DNA from: Cynocephalus volans
Lineage: Eukaryota > Chordata > Mammalia > Dermoptera > Cynocephalidae
DNA length: 64,000 bases
Assembly (NCBI RefSeq): GCF_027409185.1
Contig: NC_084466.1
Location: forward strand, 77,668,501 to 77,732,500
Direction: 5' to 3'
How positions within the stretch are numbered: the first letter of the stretch is position 1; each line of letters opens with the position of its first letter. Position numbers and translations under genes: made by a program. A model generated the notes under the pieces. That model made no database searches and was not told where the DNA came from. It was given only the letters and a program-made list of their open reading frames with translations. This document shows positions 33,132-45,197 of this stretch, in pieces.

Positions 33132-33829
33132 TAAATTGTGTGGAATTAGTGATAAAATTAACTTGTAGTCCTATATCCTTTATACTGCTTAAAAAATTAG
33201 CTTAAGTTTTAAGGAATTGTTTACTCATAATCTAGACTTGCATTGTATATTTATTGCAATCCTTCTACATGTTAGTGGTGAGAAAATAAAGTTAATAAGG
33301 TAAGCCTCCTACTCTTGAATGTCTAGCTTACTGAAGGGAAGATGGTGGGAACCTGATAGCTCTCACAGAGAACATGGACTAGTCTTGCTTTTGTGGGACT
33401 AAGGTTTTTGAATGCAGAGACTATGTCATGTTTATCTTTATATCCTCAGGGTCTGGCTTAATGCTGAACACAATAAACACTTGATACATGTTTGATGCCT
33501 GAATGAATACCCCAAGAAGTTATTTCTGGTGCCAAATTTAAGAAGCAACAGTAGTATAGATGTTATACTACTTTAATTAAATCTTGCTTTGTTCCACAAG
33601 CATTTTGAGGCAGATTAGTGCAATATAAATACTTTCAGTGACTTTGAATATCCAAAGCTTTCTGAAAATGGAATGTGTTTCATTAAGAAATATATAGTAG
33701 GTTGCTTGACACTGCAGGTGTTCAAAGAGAAAGTGAGCTCTGTAGGTTTAAACTGTTTCTTGGAGGTATCTCTGGGATTGTTGTGAAGGGCAAGGGGAGA
33801 CAAAAACTTCCAATTTAGGAATCTGAAAT
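33132..33829. other. non-coding stretch
   Basis: No gene. 33420-33510 (ctatgtcatgtttatcttta, tgctgaacacaataaacact) may be an L2 3' relic. Confidence 0.35.
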
Positions 33830-33975
33830 TTTGAAATTACAGGATTTGAAGTTAACTTGCAGTTTTGACTGTGATCTAACTTGTACAAGTCACTTAATTT
33901 TCTGAAACTTTTCTTCAAATTAAATGAAGGTAATCTATAGCATAGGGTTGTTGGATGGATTAAGGGAGATGAGTA
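33830..33975 (+). repeat. MIR-like relic
   Basis: gtgatctaacttgtacaagt, then attaaatgaaggtaatcta and gttgttggatggatta, in MIR order. Confidence 0.5.
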
Positions 33976-34434
33976 TATTAGAGTTTCAGCTGAAATAGCT
34001 CTTAGTGGAGCCTTGGAATTCTGTGATTTTGTTTGCCTTGAGGTGATTTCACCTCTTTATTTTTGATATACACAAGGGATGGTCAGAGAAAGAAACAAAC
34101 CAGATGATTTTTGTACTTGTTAGAAATGCAGTGAGAGGTCTAGAAGGATAAAGTTTGATTTTTTGGTTATTAAATTTGTCAAAGATGTGCATGTTCCTCA
34201 GCATAGATAGGAGTTAACCTGTGGAAGAGCTCAAAACAATTTGTGATGATGCGTGTGCCTTTTTATCATGAATACAGTTAAGATCTTTTCACCTATGTTG
34301 TATGGACTGTTGGTTTGATCCAATCAAGTTGATATTACTGTTTTTACTGACAAATTTGGTAGGGTTAGTTTTACAGAGCCCTGTATTGGCTAGCCCGCAA
34401 GAACCCATTTCTTTAAAAGAAAAAGAAAAGAAGT

Positions 34435-34530
34435 TTTTTTTTTTGGCTGGCTGGCCTGTAAGGGGATCTGAACCCTTGACGTTGGTGTTACAACACCGTG
34501 CTCTAACCATCTAAGCTAACTGGCCAGCCC
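34435..34530 (-). mobile_element. tRNA-Ile SINE monomer
   Basis: T run, ggctggctggcctgtaaggg, gaacccttgacgttggtgtt, head ctaactggccagccc. Confidence 0.9.
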
Positions 34531-34617
34531 AAAAGAAGAATTGGGTTTTTTTGTTCTTGTTCTTTTAATGTCAAGCTTAACAAAAGTAGTAAGCCTTTTT
34601 GTCCCATCTCTTGTGGG

Positions 34618-34720
34618 GTTTTTTTTTTTTTTTTTTTTTTTTTTTTGGTGGCTGGCTGGTATGGGGATCCGAATCTGTGACCTTGGTGTTATGAGGTTGC
34701 ACTCTGACCAACTGACCATC
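34618..34720 (-). mobile_element. tRNA-Ile SINE monomer, 5' end trimmed
   Basis: T run of about 27, ggtggctggctggtatgggg, then a diverged middle. The flanks ccatctcttgt (34604) and ccatctcttgt (34717) form the target duplication. Confidence 0.88.
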
Positions 34721-34799
34721 TCTTGTTTTTATGGAGACATCTTTTCCCTTATTTTTTTATACATAAATTTCTGTGTAATGTTCAATTAACAGTGATAGC

Positions 34800-35900
34800 C
34801 TATCAGCAGTTAGGTGAAATGGTTAGTTAATTGAGGCCAGGGCTCCTGTGAAATGAGTCATTGAAGATGGGAAGGGAACATTAGTTTGAATGTATGTCAG
34901 CTTTCTATTTTATAATGCAGCTAGGGAAGATTGCACAAGATTCAGAGGGGAGGAGGGCACATGTTGGAGGGAAGGGGAGCAGTTTGAATTATTTTAAGAT
35001 ATAATTACTGTTACTGCATTTGTTTGTTTTAAAGAATGATGAATTCTTACTGGCCAGCTACAAACCCCCTCCCCCCCCCAAAACTCTAAGTTTTTAATTT
35101 CATACTGTTGTTCTTGATTCATTGCTTATTTAGAAACAATTATTTACAGAAAAATGATCTTCCAGGCAAGATTGATAGTTTCAGTGGAGAAAGGAAATTA
35201 GAAGAAAATGCACCTCATCTGTTTTTAATTAGTTAAATAATTGGTCTTTGAGGCTTTTCAAGCAAGATGTAGATTAGTTGCTGTGGTATGGAATTGATGT
35301 GGAACCATGAATTCTCCCCTTTTAGGAGCTAGGTAGACCTGCTGAAGGCACAGAGCCCATAGTAGGTCTCCAGGGCTGAAGCTTAGGTATCATCCTGCCC
35401 AGGGCAGCCAGTAGTAAAACGAGCTGAAGTGTATTCTAACTAGAAGTTTCAGAAAACACCAAAGATTATGCTGGGGAAACGTAAGTTTAGTCAGCAAATA
35501 TGAGACAACGGCATAGTAAACTGGGAGACAGAGTCAGGAGCCAGGAACTAAAATGGAACTGAACAAGGCTGGGTACACAGGACGATACTAGACCGTTGCT
35601 ATCAATTGTGTTGGGATGTTCAAGGCTTGTTTTCCTGGCTGTTTTCTGTATGGTTTCTTGGTGAGGGATTAGACTGATTTTAAGGTAAAGAGTTGGACTA
35701 CAAGCTTCTTGTCTTCCTTTCCTGCCCTGAACAAGAGCTTTATGTTGACTGTCCTTGAAATGTATGAAGGTTGGTCGTGGTGGGAGGGGGGACAGGAGGA
35801 AGTAAGCTTGGGAAAATTTCCACTGTGACTCCTTATCTCAGGATGTAAGGGCTTAGCCAAGGTATAGAATAGAGACTGAAGTCCATATAGTGAAGGATTG
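34800..35900. other. non-coding stretch
   Basis: About 1.1 kb without a supported gene or repeat. The C-rich run near 35072-35082 is low complexity. Confidence 0.4.
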
Positions 35901-35934
35901 ACTTTGGTTTTTGTTTTGGGTTTTTTTGGGTTTT

Positions 35935-36024
35935 TTTTCAGTGGCTGGCTGCTTTGGGGATCCAAACCCTTGACCGTGGTGTTATCAGCACCACGTTCTC
36001 CCAAGTGAACTAAATGGCAAGCCC
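35935..36024 (-). mobile_element. tRNA-Ile SINE monomer
   Basis: gtggctggctgctttgggga, gaccgtggtgttatcagcac, then actaaatggcaagccc. A T/G-rich run at 35909-35938 is the reversed tail. Confidence 0.85.
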
Positions 36025-36944
36025 GGTATTAATTTTGAATAGGCCCAAGAAGAAGCCTTTTAGCATTGGCAATCATGAGAATATGAGAAGTATGGAAAAC
36101 AAACTTTCTGTTTGCAATGTCTTGCTTAGTATATATCAGAGTGCTTTATTTTTTCCTAAGTATTTTAGGTGTATCTTGACTCTAAGGACAATCTATGCAG
36201 TAATGTAATAGAAGTGCTTAGTGCAATAGGGTAGCAACCGATGGAACCCGTAGTAGTAGAGTTGGAATGGTGTTTTCTGGTTGGAGGAATAAGGTTGAGA
36301 AATATGAACCAGTAGTAAGAAGTATTAAAATTTTGTTATCTGCATGAATGTGTAGCAGTGAAGTTACTTTTCCACAAAGTTAATGGATTAGTAGTCAGTG
36401 AGTGAAAAGTAGAGGGGCAGGTTCAGGGAAGGCTTCCTGTAGGAGTTGATGCCTAAGCTTAGTACAAAAGTGGGAATTAGTAAGGAAGAAGAATATGGGA
36501 AATGGGCCATGGGAAGTAGCACCTGAATGATCAGAAGCTAAGACAAAGGAAACAGTAATCTATTTATTCATGCAACAATATTTCTTGTGTGCCTACTGTT
36601 TGCTAGGCATTGTTCTAGGTGATAGAGATATAGTAGTGAACAAAATAGACAAAGCCTCTGCCTTCCTCCAGTCAGTTAGGGAAGCAGACTCTAAATGGAT
36701 AAAGTAAGTATAGTTTTCCCTCGGTATCCCACAGGGGATTGATTCCAGGACCCTCCCACAAATTCCATATGCTCAAGTTCCTGATATAAAATGGCATAGT
36801 ATTTGCATATATCCTATGTACCTCCTCATATGTACTTTAAATCATCTCTAGATTACTTATAATACCTAATACAATGTAAATTTTATGTAAATAGTTGTTA
36901 ATACTGTATTTTTAAAAATTTGTATTATTTTATTATTTTTTACG

Positions 36945-37058
36945 TTTTTTTTTTTTTTTTTTGGTGTGTGTTTGTGTGGCTGGCCAGTATGGAGATGAGA
37001 ACCCTGACCTTGGGGTTATAAAGCTGTGCTCTAGCCAGCTGAGCTACACGGCCAGCCC
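36945..37058 (-). mobile_element. tRNA-Ile SINE monomer
   Basis: T run, gtgtggctggccagtatgga, and the head gagctacacggccagccc. Inserted in the MER2-like element. Confidence 0.88.
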
Positions 37059-37080
37059 TTTTATGGGTTTTTAATCCCGA

Positions 37081-37176
37081 ATTTTTTTTTTTTTTGTAGC
37101 TGGCCGGTACAGAGGCACATCCTGGACCTTTCTGTTAGCACCGTGCTCTAACCAACTGAGCTAACTGGCCAGCCCT
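37081..37176 (-). mobile_element. tRNA-Ile SINE monomer
   Basis: T run, gtagctggccggtacagagg, and the head gagctaactggccagccc. It is the second insertion in the same transposon, 22 bp from the first. Confidence 0.9.
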
Positions 37177-38157
37177 TTTTTCGAAATATTTTTGATCCGA
37201 GATTGGTTGAATCTATGGTTGCAGAACCCGCAGTTAGGGAGGGCTGACTATGTGTGATAGGTCACACGATGATAAGTGCTATGGGGAAAAATGAAGCAGC
37301 AGTAATTGGACAAGGAGAGTGGGGCTTAGGAGAATGACTGCCACATTACCTGGGGTGATTCGTAAAGGCCTGATTGATAAGATAAAGTTTGAGCAGAGAT
37401 GTGAAGAAAGTGAAAGAGTGAATTAGCAAACAGAGCAGTGTGGGAAGGGCATTCCAGGCAGAGGATTCTGTAAGTGAAGGCCTTGACGAGATGGGACTGT
37501 GCTTGGTGCGGTCAAGAAATAGCGAGGGGGTCAGTTTGGCTGGAGCCAAGTGAGCAAAGGGCAAAGGAGGAGAGGGGGCTCAAAGAGCAATAAGGAAGCA
37601 GATAATATGGGCCCTTGTAAATTATTGAAGGAACTAGGATTTTACTCTGCTTGCGATGGGAAGCCCTTGGGAAGTTTTGAGTAAGGGATAACATGATCTG
37701 ACTTATGATTTTAGTTACATTTAAGTCAACTCTGGCTGTTGTCTTGAGAATCAATTGTAGGGAAACAGGTTGGAAGCAGGGATTAGTTAGGTAGATTTTG
37801 CAGTAATCCAAGTGAGGTTATTGTGACTTCAATCAGGTGGTAGAAGTGGTGAGAAGTAGTTGAAACTAGAGCTGAAAGAATCTGCTGAATGGATCAGATA
37901 ATGGATATGAGAGAGGAAGGTGGAATTGCAGTTCAGTGAGGAAGAGCATATTTGGAAAGGAAAATAAGGTATTTAGTTTTGTACATTACTAAGTTTGAGA
38001 TGCCTTCTAGGCATCCAAAGGGAGATGTCAGATATGTTCAGAGTTCAAGGGAGAGGTCTGAGCTGGAAATACAAAATTGAGTATGTGAGGGAAGGGCGGG
38101 CTTTCATTGTTGGAACAGAACATTTGGTGTATGATGTAGTGGGAGATATCTCCAGGC

Positions 38158-38380
38158 ATCAGTGCTTCTCAGCCTTTTCCATTTTATGTCACATACAGAA
38201 AACAAAATTTGTAGAAGATGTTGGAGTAGATGACTAAAACTTAGGAACTTAGTAAGTTCCTAAGACTACTGGTCCTATACCTTAGGACCTCCAACTGCCA
38301 CAGGCTCTCCTTGGTGGTCTTATCTGTCACCTATTTGAGGCATTGCCAAGCACACTGGTTGGCAATCTCTGCTCTAGAGA
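38158..38380. repeat. possible hAT-type MITE relic
   Basis: catcagtgcttctcagcctt at the left and ggttggcaatctctgctcta at the right resemble worn inverted ends of a Charlie-type element. Weak. Confidence 0.3.
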
Positions 38381-39216
38381 AGTAGTCAGGGGCCAGATCA
38401 AGACTGTGGAAACACCATGTTAATGAACTTAGACTTTGTCTTGCAGGTAGTGGGAATCACACAAGAGATTTCAGCAGAGCTATGCCATAATCACATTCAT
38501 TTAAAATAGGTACTGCTCAGACTATTTGTTGTGAAAGACAAATTTGTTAAAATTTCCCGTCTATCACAGTCTGATACTTTGGTAAAGAACTAAAAAAAAA
38601 TTGAATTACTAGAAAAAAAATTTAAATATAGGCCAAATATTTTATTATTAAATTTAACAGACCTAAAAATTAGTCTGTCAAATTGCTATAAAAGTCTTTT
38701 TAAAAACTTACTTTTAATTTCTATACTTATCTTGTTGTGGGCTGGTAGCAGACCATTTGTGGACTGTCATTAGTATGGACCACACTTTGAGTAGTACTCT
38801 ATGGTATGGAACATGCTGACAGAATAGCAATAGAAAGAAGGAAACATCTGTGGACATTTCAGTAATTGGGAGGCCACAAAATATTATGTCAAGTTTGTTG
38901 AATAACTTGAGTGGCCAGAGGCAGCCTATCAGAGCAGTGTTTTGGCAAAGGCATAAAATTTGTGTGGGGTTTGCTCTACCAGTAGGTGCATCTGGCCATT
39001 CTGATAGTGCAGTCTCCTCCGTTTCCCTGCCACCATTCTGCTCTTTGGGAACCACTCCAGGGTGGCTCTGGCCTGGGTCAGGAGTAGGTGATGTTTAGCC
39101 ATCTCCTGGTTGCTCAATTTTGATTATTTGTCTCAATTTTATTGGTGACTAGAGGGTTAACAAAGGATTTGGGGTAGAACATCTTTCCAGGTGGAGTGAC
39201 TTCTGTTGTTGCCTGG
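38381..39216. other. non-coding stretch
   Basis: No supported gene. Small overlapping frames on both strands at 38714-39117 look like chance. Confidence 0.4.
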
Positions 39217-39623
39217 TGATAGAGTTTGGATGTGTTGTCCCCTCCAAAACTCATGTGGAAATTTGATCTCTAATGTGGCAGAGTTGGAAACTGATTGAGT
39301 CATGGGGGCAGATCCCTCATGAATGGATTAATGCTCTCCCTGGGGGCAGGGGGATTAATGAGTGAGTTCTTGCTGTATTAGTTCCCACGAGAGCTCATTG
39401 CTTAAAAAGACCCTGGCACCTTCTCTCTCTCTCTTGCTTCCTTTCGCCATGTTATCTGTTTGTACCTGCCGGCTGCCTGCCACTTTTCGCCATGAGTAGA
39501 AGCACCCTGAGGCCCACGCCAGATGCAGCTGTCCCAGAATCGTAAGCCAAATAAACCTCTTTCCTTTATAAATTACTCAGTCTCAGGTATTTCTGTTATA
39601 GCAACACAAAACAGACTAAAACA
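39217..39623 (+). mobile_element. solo MaLR LTR (MST/THE1-like)
   Basis: Starts tgatagagtttggatgtg and ends cagactaaaaca, with catgggggcagatccctcat and a late AATAAA (ccaaataaacctcttt). A perfect 5-bp duplication cctgg lies at 39212-39216 and 39624-39628, so both ends are exact. The internal part is gone, as after LTR-LTR recombination. Confidence 0.9.
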
Positions 39624-39629
39624 CCTGGT

Positions 39630-40200
39630 TTTCCAGATCATGTAACAGAATCAGTTGGATCATTTCAACCATGTAGTGTATAGGTTAGAAGACACTAAAA
39701 ACTTTGGAGCAATGAGGCCTCTCTGAATTGGCTAGACAAAGATGAGTAGTAGAATGGTTAGCCCTTCTACAGGCTATCCTGGTCCTGGTAGAGCCAGAGT
39801 TCCTTGTTTTTTGTTTTTGTTTTTGTTTCCCCCTATTAAAAAGCAGCAGCATTTGTAAGGGAAAGACAGGTTTCTCCTGAACTCCTATTTCTCTCTCTGT
39901 ATTTTCAAAGACTTGAACCTCACCCTGAAAGTGAATATACCCATTTGACAGGGATATCAGGTTACCAAGTGTGTCACTTACTCAAGCCCCTCTTTTTTCT
40001 TGATTAAAAAAGACCTTGTTTGTCTGCAAGAATCATGAGTCCACTTCAATTTGTCTGGACTCCTCACCCACTCCTGCCTAACCCCACCTACCCTAAATTG
40101 GACTGGACTGTCAAGTCATAGGCAAGAATAGTGAGAAGATGCTATTAGGTCAGAATCCATATTCTTAGGGTAGCTGACAGATTCAAGAATGGGGAATCAT
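39630..40200. other. non-coding stretch
   Basis: No gene or named repeat. A short tttttg tract lies near 39805-39830. Confidence 0.4.
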
Positions 40201-40216
40201 TACAAAATGGCTCTTT

Positions 40217-40360
40217 GGGCCGAGCCCGTGGCGCACTCGGAAGAGTGCGGTGCTGGGAGCGCAGCGACGCTCCCACCGCGGGTTCGGATCCTATATAGGA
40301 ATGGCCGGTGCGCTCACTGGCTGAGTGCCAGTCACAAAAAAGACAAAAAAAAAAAAAAAA
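40217..40360 (+). mobile_element. tRNA-Ile SINE, short dimer
   Basis: gggccgagcccgtggcgcac, ggttcggatcctatatagga, gctcactggctgagtgccag, tail. Target repeat aaaatggctctt at 40204-40215 and 40361-40372. Confidence 0.94.
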
Positions 40361-40373
40361 AAAATGGCTCTTG

Positions 40374-42270
40374 AATATGCGGTTGGAATTTGGAATTTAG
40401 TGGCATATCAGCTAACTGTCCCATTACTTGGCATAGTCAACAAGTATCTTTGACTTTCTTACCAGGGTTAAGTCCTCAGATTTGTCAGATATGTAGAAAA
40501 CCAGAAGTATCTTAGTTACATATGCCTTTTTGCAGAGGTAATATTCAAATTATATGATAGTTTGTATGGGGTATGGTGGGCCAGTTTGCCAGCTAGCTCT
40601 TCCTGGCCGCCTCATTGAAAATGCTTAGGAGACTGCAGTTCCCACCAGTAACCATATGAAGACAACTCTGGGCAATCAGTGGTGAGTAGTCACAGCCTCA
40701 GGAGGCCAAAAGGGCACCTGATGTTTGCCTGCCATGGTCCCATTCCACTGACACTGGTAGCATATCTCCTGCTGGGTTCCAGGCAAATTCTGGCCGAGGA
40801 GACATGAAAGAACAGGAACTGGTTGGCTGATTGCTGGACTGGCTAGTGCTAGGTCTGTTCCTGTCAAGTCCCACTTGAGTGTCCCGAGGTTTGGGTGGGG
40901 AAGTCAGGAAGAGCACAGGCTAGCCCTTGGGAGTCCCCAAGGGAGCCAAAGACAGTGTCTAGGAGGCACAATTTTGGGGAAGTCGATTGCATAGGTACTA
41001 ACCAGTCAGAATGGAGGCTGGTTACTGTGCTAGAGAAGGAACCTGTGGGTCTTTTGGAGTGCAAGTCATTAACCTGTAAGTTGATGGGTCAGTGGGGGTC
41101 CTGGGGAAGGTGCTGAGCTGCAGGATTAGGAAAGGGCTCAGGACACTATTTGCCAAATGGTAAGAATTTCAGTATTTTAACAAACTGTGAGGCCACAAAA
41201 AAGTACTGAATATTAGCCCTTTTAGGTCTGAGACTCATGGATTCCTGAGTATCCATGGCAGTTTGTATATACATGAAAAAATTGTGCACTTTCTCCAGTT
41301 TTCTCCTAATTCTTTTCTGGGATAGGTTGAGTTCCAGAGAGACTGTGAGACAAGAGTGCTTTGTATTAGGTAAATAGCACCTCCCTCACCTTGTATTAGG
41401 TGAATAGCGCCTTCTATTAGCTGGAAGTGATTGGATTTGCACCCTCAACCTCTTTCCTAGGTACAGGGCATAGAATGTGGCCTCTCACTTGTACATGTTG
41501 AATTAACAGTTGGTGTGTCTATATATCTGCTGGTTTTAGGGAAAAATCTGAAAACTTGTGCAGAGGAGGTGGGATCAAAGGGACTTAGTTGAGTTTCTGG
41601 CCAGACAGGCTAGTGATAGGACTTAGGTCTTGGAGACCACAGCCAGAGCAGGATATTCTGCTTGGGGAAGTCAGAAGTGGAAAGATGCAGAAGGGATGTT
41701 CAAGCCAGCGTCTTTAGAGAACTTGGGAAACCAATTTTATTAATTGATTTCAAGGACTAAGAGCTTTGGAGTTCTAAAAGAGAGTGAGAGAACAACCACT
41801 GAGGGAAGAAGTTCCAAAATCATTGTCGCAAATAGTACAAAGAATCTCTGGTGTCTTTTTCAGTCACTTGATGCTTGGGTGTACTGGATCTGTTTAAAGA
41901 TACAGGCTTCAAGCAGATATTGATGGATGTAGAGATAGTATTGATAGAGTTTCTATGTGGTTAAAATTTATATAGAAAATTAATAGAAATAATGTAGAAA
42001 ATCAGAGAAATACTGTACCTTGAACCTTAAGGCATGTCCTTAGGAAACAGATGAGAAAGTATGATTGGTTATTATTCTAATGCTAGAACTGAAGGGGAAA
42101 GAGAATTTGTGGAGATCAAGCAGTAAAAAATTGAGCAGTTAAGTTTGAGTACATTAGAGAGCAAATTGGCTAATTGGGGGTAAGAAAAGTTAAAACGCAT
42201 TTCTAAGTATAGCAATACAGCAACAAAGATAGTAGAAGTGAATAGAATACTGCAATCACAATCAGGTAGT
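40374..42270. other. unique non-coding stretch
   Basis: About 1.9 kb with no SINE or LINE that I can place, and only short frames on both strands. It includes the repeated phrase tgtattaggt(a/g)aatagc at 41362 and 41391. Confidence 0.45.
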
Positions 42271-42459
42271 TAGGATCATTGTTCTCATTATGCTACAGTT
42301 TTGTGACCTTTTGTAAGTTGCTGTCCCAGTTCATAACTCATATTGCATATAAAGATGACTTTTTATTTTCTCCTGCGAATACTATGAATGTTAGTGAGAT
42401 GCTATTTATGGATACTCTGTATTCTGTAAAAAATACTAAACATATTATTGGTTTCTACT

Positions 42460-42650
42460 TGACAGTATTGAGCATGCTAAAAAATGGGATGTTGGGGCTG
42501 AAAGGGATTTATAGGATATCTCACTCGAATCTCACATTTTATGGATGAGGAAAGTAAGGTCCAAAGAGGTAAAATAACTTACTACCCGCAGTCAGTGGAA
42601 GGACCAGGACTAGCATCCACAACTCATGCCTTTCAGTCATTGCTTTCCTA
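42460..42650 (-). repeat. MIR-like relic, minus strand
   Basis: tttatggatgaggaaagtaa, ccaaagaggtaaaataactt, then aggaccaggactagcatcca, the reverse MIR order. Confidence 0.6.
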
Positions 42651-42929
42651 TGCCAAAAATCAGTAACATTAGCTTGCAGTGTTTAATAGTTTATCAATAA
42701 GTTTAAATCCTTGTCAGTTGCCAAGTTGGCTACTGAGATAAATTCTTGGAGATTCTAAGGCAGTTATATGAAGCATGGTTTCCTTCTTATTTTAGATGTT
42801 AAAAACAGCAGGATTGAAAATAAGCTCAGTTTTAGTTACTTGATTTTGTACCCACATTCAGCATTTTAGTAAAACTTGACAAGTGACTTTGTTATAATTT
42901 GGGTGTTGAGGGGCCAGGGGACTTATCCA

Positions 42930-43520
42930 ACTCACCAAATACCCAGAATCCTGAGTTCTTCAGTCATCAAGAAACTAGAAGTTGCATAATATTTTATAAA
43001 CTTTTGTTGAATGAATATGGTGATATTGGGTGATGATAAAAGTCTAAGGAACATTGTGATCAGGTACCAATTATAAACCATGAATGTACTATACATAGGT
43101 AAGGTTTTCATTACTTTTTTTTTTTTTTTTATAGTACTTTTTTTATTCTTATTTTTTATTTTTATTTTTTTTTTGTCTTTTTCGTGACCGGCACTCAGCC
43201 AGTGAGTGCACCAGCCATTCCTATATAGGATCCGAACCCGCGGCGGGAGCGCCGCTGTGCTCCCAAGTGCTGCACTCTCCCGAGTGTGCCACAGGGCCGG
43301 CCCATGGTTTTCATTACTTTTACACAACTGAAAGTCAACACTTAATTCTTCTACTTGTGCAACACAGTGATGCATGGATAGAGAAGTGAAAACTGCATCA
43401 AGGAAGTCAGCCAGAATATGGGTGTGAACCATCTCTCTTAAAAAAGGAAAATCCAAAGTCTGTGGAAGAATGGCATTGTCTGACCTTGACGGCCATAGAC
43501 TTGGGCCCACCACAGATTCA
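42930..43520 (-). pseudogene. possible coding relic on the minus strand, split by a SINE
   Basis: The minus strand from 43513 is open through a protein-like stretch (HTHILADFLDAVFTSLSMHH) and, beyond the SINE at 43120-43303, a further stretch without a stop. Part of the long frame is only SINE text, so the frame length is partly accidental. I cannot name a parent gene. It may be a worn retrocopy or chance. Confidence 0.15.
43120..43303 (-). mobile_element. tRNA-Ile SINE, short dimer
   Basis: T-rich tail, gtctttttcgtgaccggcac, ctatataggatccgaaccc, head cacagggccggccc. Flanking repeat ggttttcattactttt at about 43103 and 43306. Confidence 0.93.
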
Positions 43521-44830
43521 ACTCTTTAGAGTTTCTCTTTTGAAACTTAATATTAAAGGGAAACATAAAGCTACTGGTGAGGTCTAGGAATGCTGCCAGC
43601 CCACTGAAAAGGTTGTAGATTCTGGATCACAAGTCCACTGGCAATATGTGTGATAGGATCTTCTTAAGAGGTAAAAAGTCATAAATCAAAAAGTGGAGAA
43701 CTGCAAGCAGGAAAGGAAAAAGTCTATAGGGGTACTCTGAAGCATGACTTAAAACCATGCCGTCTAGCTATGACATGAGGAAGGAAAAGGTGGTGGTTAG
43801 TATGTTGAGCAGCTTTCACAAGGAGCTGCTCTATCGGAACATTTCATGTGGCAAAGAACTGTCAGGTGTGACTGTCAGAAACACAGTGAGGACAAGCATC
43901 CCAAGTGCACGGTGTGGAAATGATTGATAATGCTTGCATTGTCTTTTTGGGGATAATGTGCAAACCTGGATATATATAATACATATAAATAGTTCAAGCA
44001 TGATCTAAAAAAATTTAACACAGAAGATGGAGCAAAAGTAAAAACTCTTTTTATTCCTTATCTCCTTTACAGTCTACTTCCTAGGCAGGATTAACAGTTT
44101 AGTGTGCATCCTTTAGGCTCCTTTTGTGTCTGTGTGGAAAAAAAGTATATATATATGTATATTCATTGATCAACTACCTACTGTGTTCCAGATCTGGTGT
44201 TAGATGCTCTTTCACACCGAATACAAATACAGGAGCAGCTCATTCATTCAATAGTCACTCCTTATGAACTTCATTTGGAACAGGACTAAAACCTCTAAAG
44301 TAAGAGGGAGGTCTCTGATTTGCTAAAGTAGATGTCACATGTTCTGCACACCCAATTCCTATGCAATTTCCCTTTAAAGTCCCCTCTCTCTGAGGCAATT
44401 TACATTTTTTTTTGTATGAAATTCCAATGAGGTTAGTTTAATGGTTTCCCTACCCCAAGTATTTTAGCAGTAGCACGTGGTGGTAATGAAAGTTGGGGCA
44501 GTTCCAGAGAGAAGAATAAGAAATTAGATCTGACAACCTGAAAATATTTGAGGATACAAAAACACTATAAAATGCAAGTAGAATAACTCAAAAAGCTTAA
44601 CTGCATGGGTTGAAATAGAGCCAGTAAGTAGCTCCCAACATTTGAAGTCATTTAAGGTATAACTCTTTACAGCTCAGTACCCTAGTGGTAACTTATGTAC
44701 ATAAAAGGCAGAAATTGACATACACATTTATTAAAAACAGGCATATGAGCTATTTTCCAGTGAGTGGAATTATTGTTGTCTATCAAATGGCTAAATTGTA
44801 TGTGGGGTTTTTTTATGTTAAAAAATAGGG
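43520..44830. other. non-coding stretch
   Basis: No gene. 43990-44130 may be an L1M 3' fragment and 44157-44225 an L2/MIR scrap. A short tatatata run lies at 44147. Confidence 0.35.
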
Positions 44831-44837
44831 GCTACAG

Positions 44838-44937
44838 TGGACTGGCTGGTTAGCTCAGTTGGTTAGAGTGTGGTAATGATAACACGAAGGTCCAGGGTTC
44901 CATCCCTGTACCTGCCAGCCACCAAAAATCAAAATAA
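44838..44937 (+). mobile_element. tRNA-Ile SINE monomer
   Basis: ggactggctggttagctcag, ggttccatccctg (no extra G in the B box), ccagccaccaaaaatcaaaa. A partial flank repeat gggctaca occurs on both sides. Confidence 0.9.
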
Positions 44938-45197
44938 AGTGAGGGCTACAAAACAAGAACACATTGTGTTACTTTCTATCATTGCTTTATATTTGCATAA
45001 ATGATGTGTATAAATAAATACCCAATTTTAAGTGTACAAAATTCTAAATTTGTATTTTAGAAGCCATTAAGTTCTGAAAATTTTTTATTCTTTGAGGGCA
45101 TGATGCTTCTTATTCTCATGTTTGAAAAGGTTTGGAAATATAGTTGCTAAATTTATTTTACAACAAAAGCTGTGTGAGTTTTTTTTTTTTCTTAGTA

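Larger units (their letters stand above)
36711..37250. mobile_element. MER2-like Tigger-class MITE with two SINE insertions
   Basis: The left end tagttttccctcggtatccc and the right end (reversed tagtcagccctccctaact) are inverted repeats. Its interior 'aaatcatctctagattactt' and 'aatacctaatacaatgtaaa' is typical of this family. Two minus-strand SINEs split it. Confidence 0.8.
36556..38080 (-). repeat. L2 LINE, minus strand, interrupted by a DNA transposon
   Basis: The segment 36556-36710 (tgtgtgcctactgtttgcta, gatagagatatagtagtgaa) is the reversed L2 3' end. It resumes at 37251 with 'gataagtgctatggggaaaa', 'gggcattccaggcagaggat', 'ttttactctgcttgcgatgg' and 'gcagtaatccaagtgaggtt'. The split shows that the element at 36711-37250 jumped into an existing L2. 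Confidence 0.8.

Noticed and set aside
37346-37811. Overlapping minus-strand frames of 72 and 99 codons
   Set aside because: They run through the L2 fragment at 37251-38080 in a frame unrelated to LINE proteins.
42932-43513. 193-codon minus-strand frame as an intact gene
   Set aside because: Its middle third is reverse-oriented SINE text and a lysine-rich tail read from a poly-T run, so it is not an intact coding sequence.
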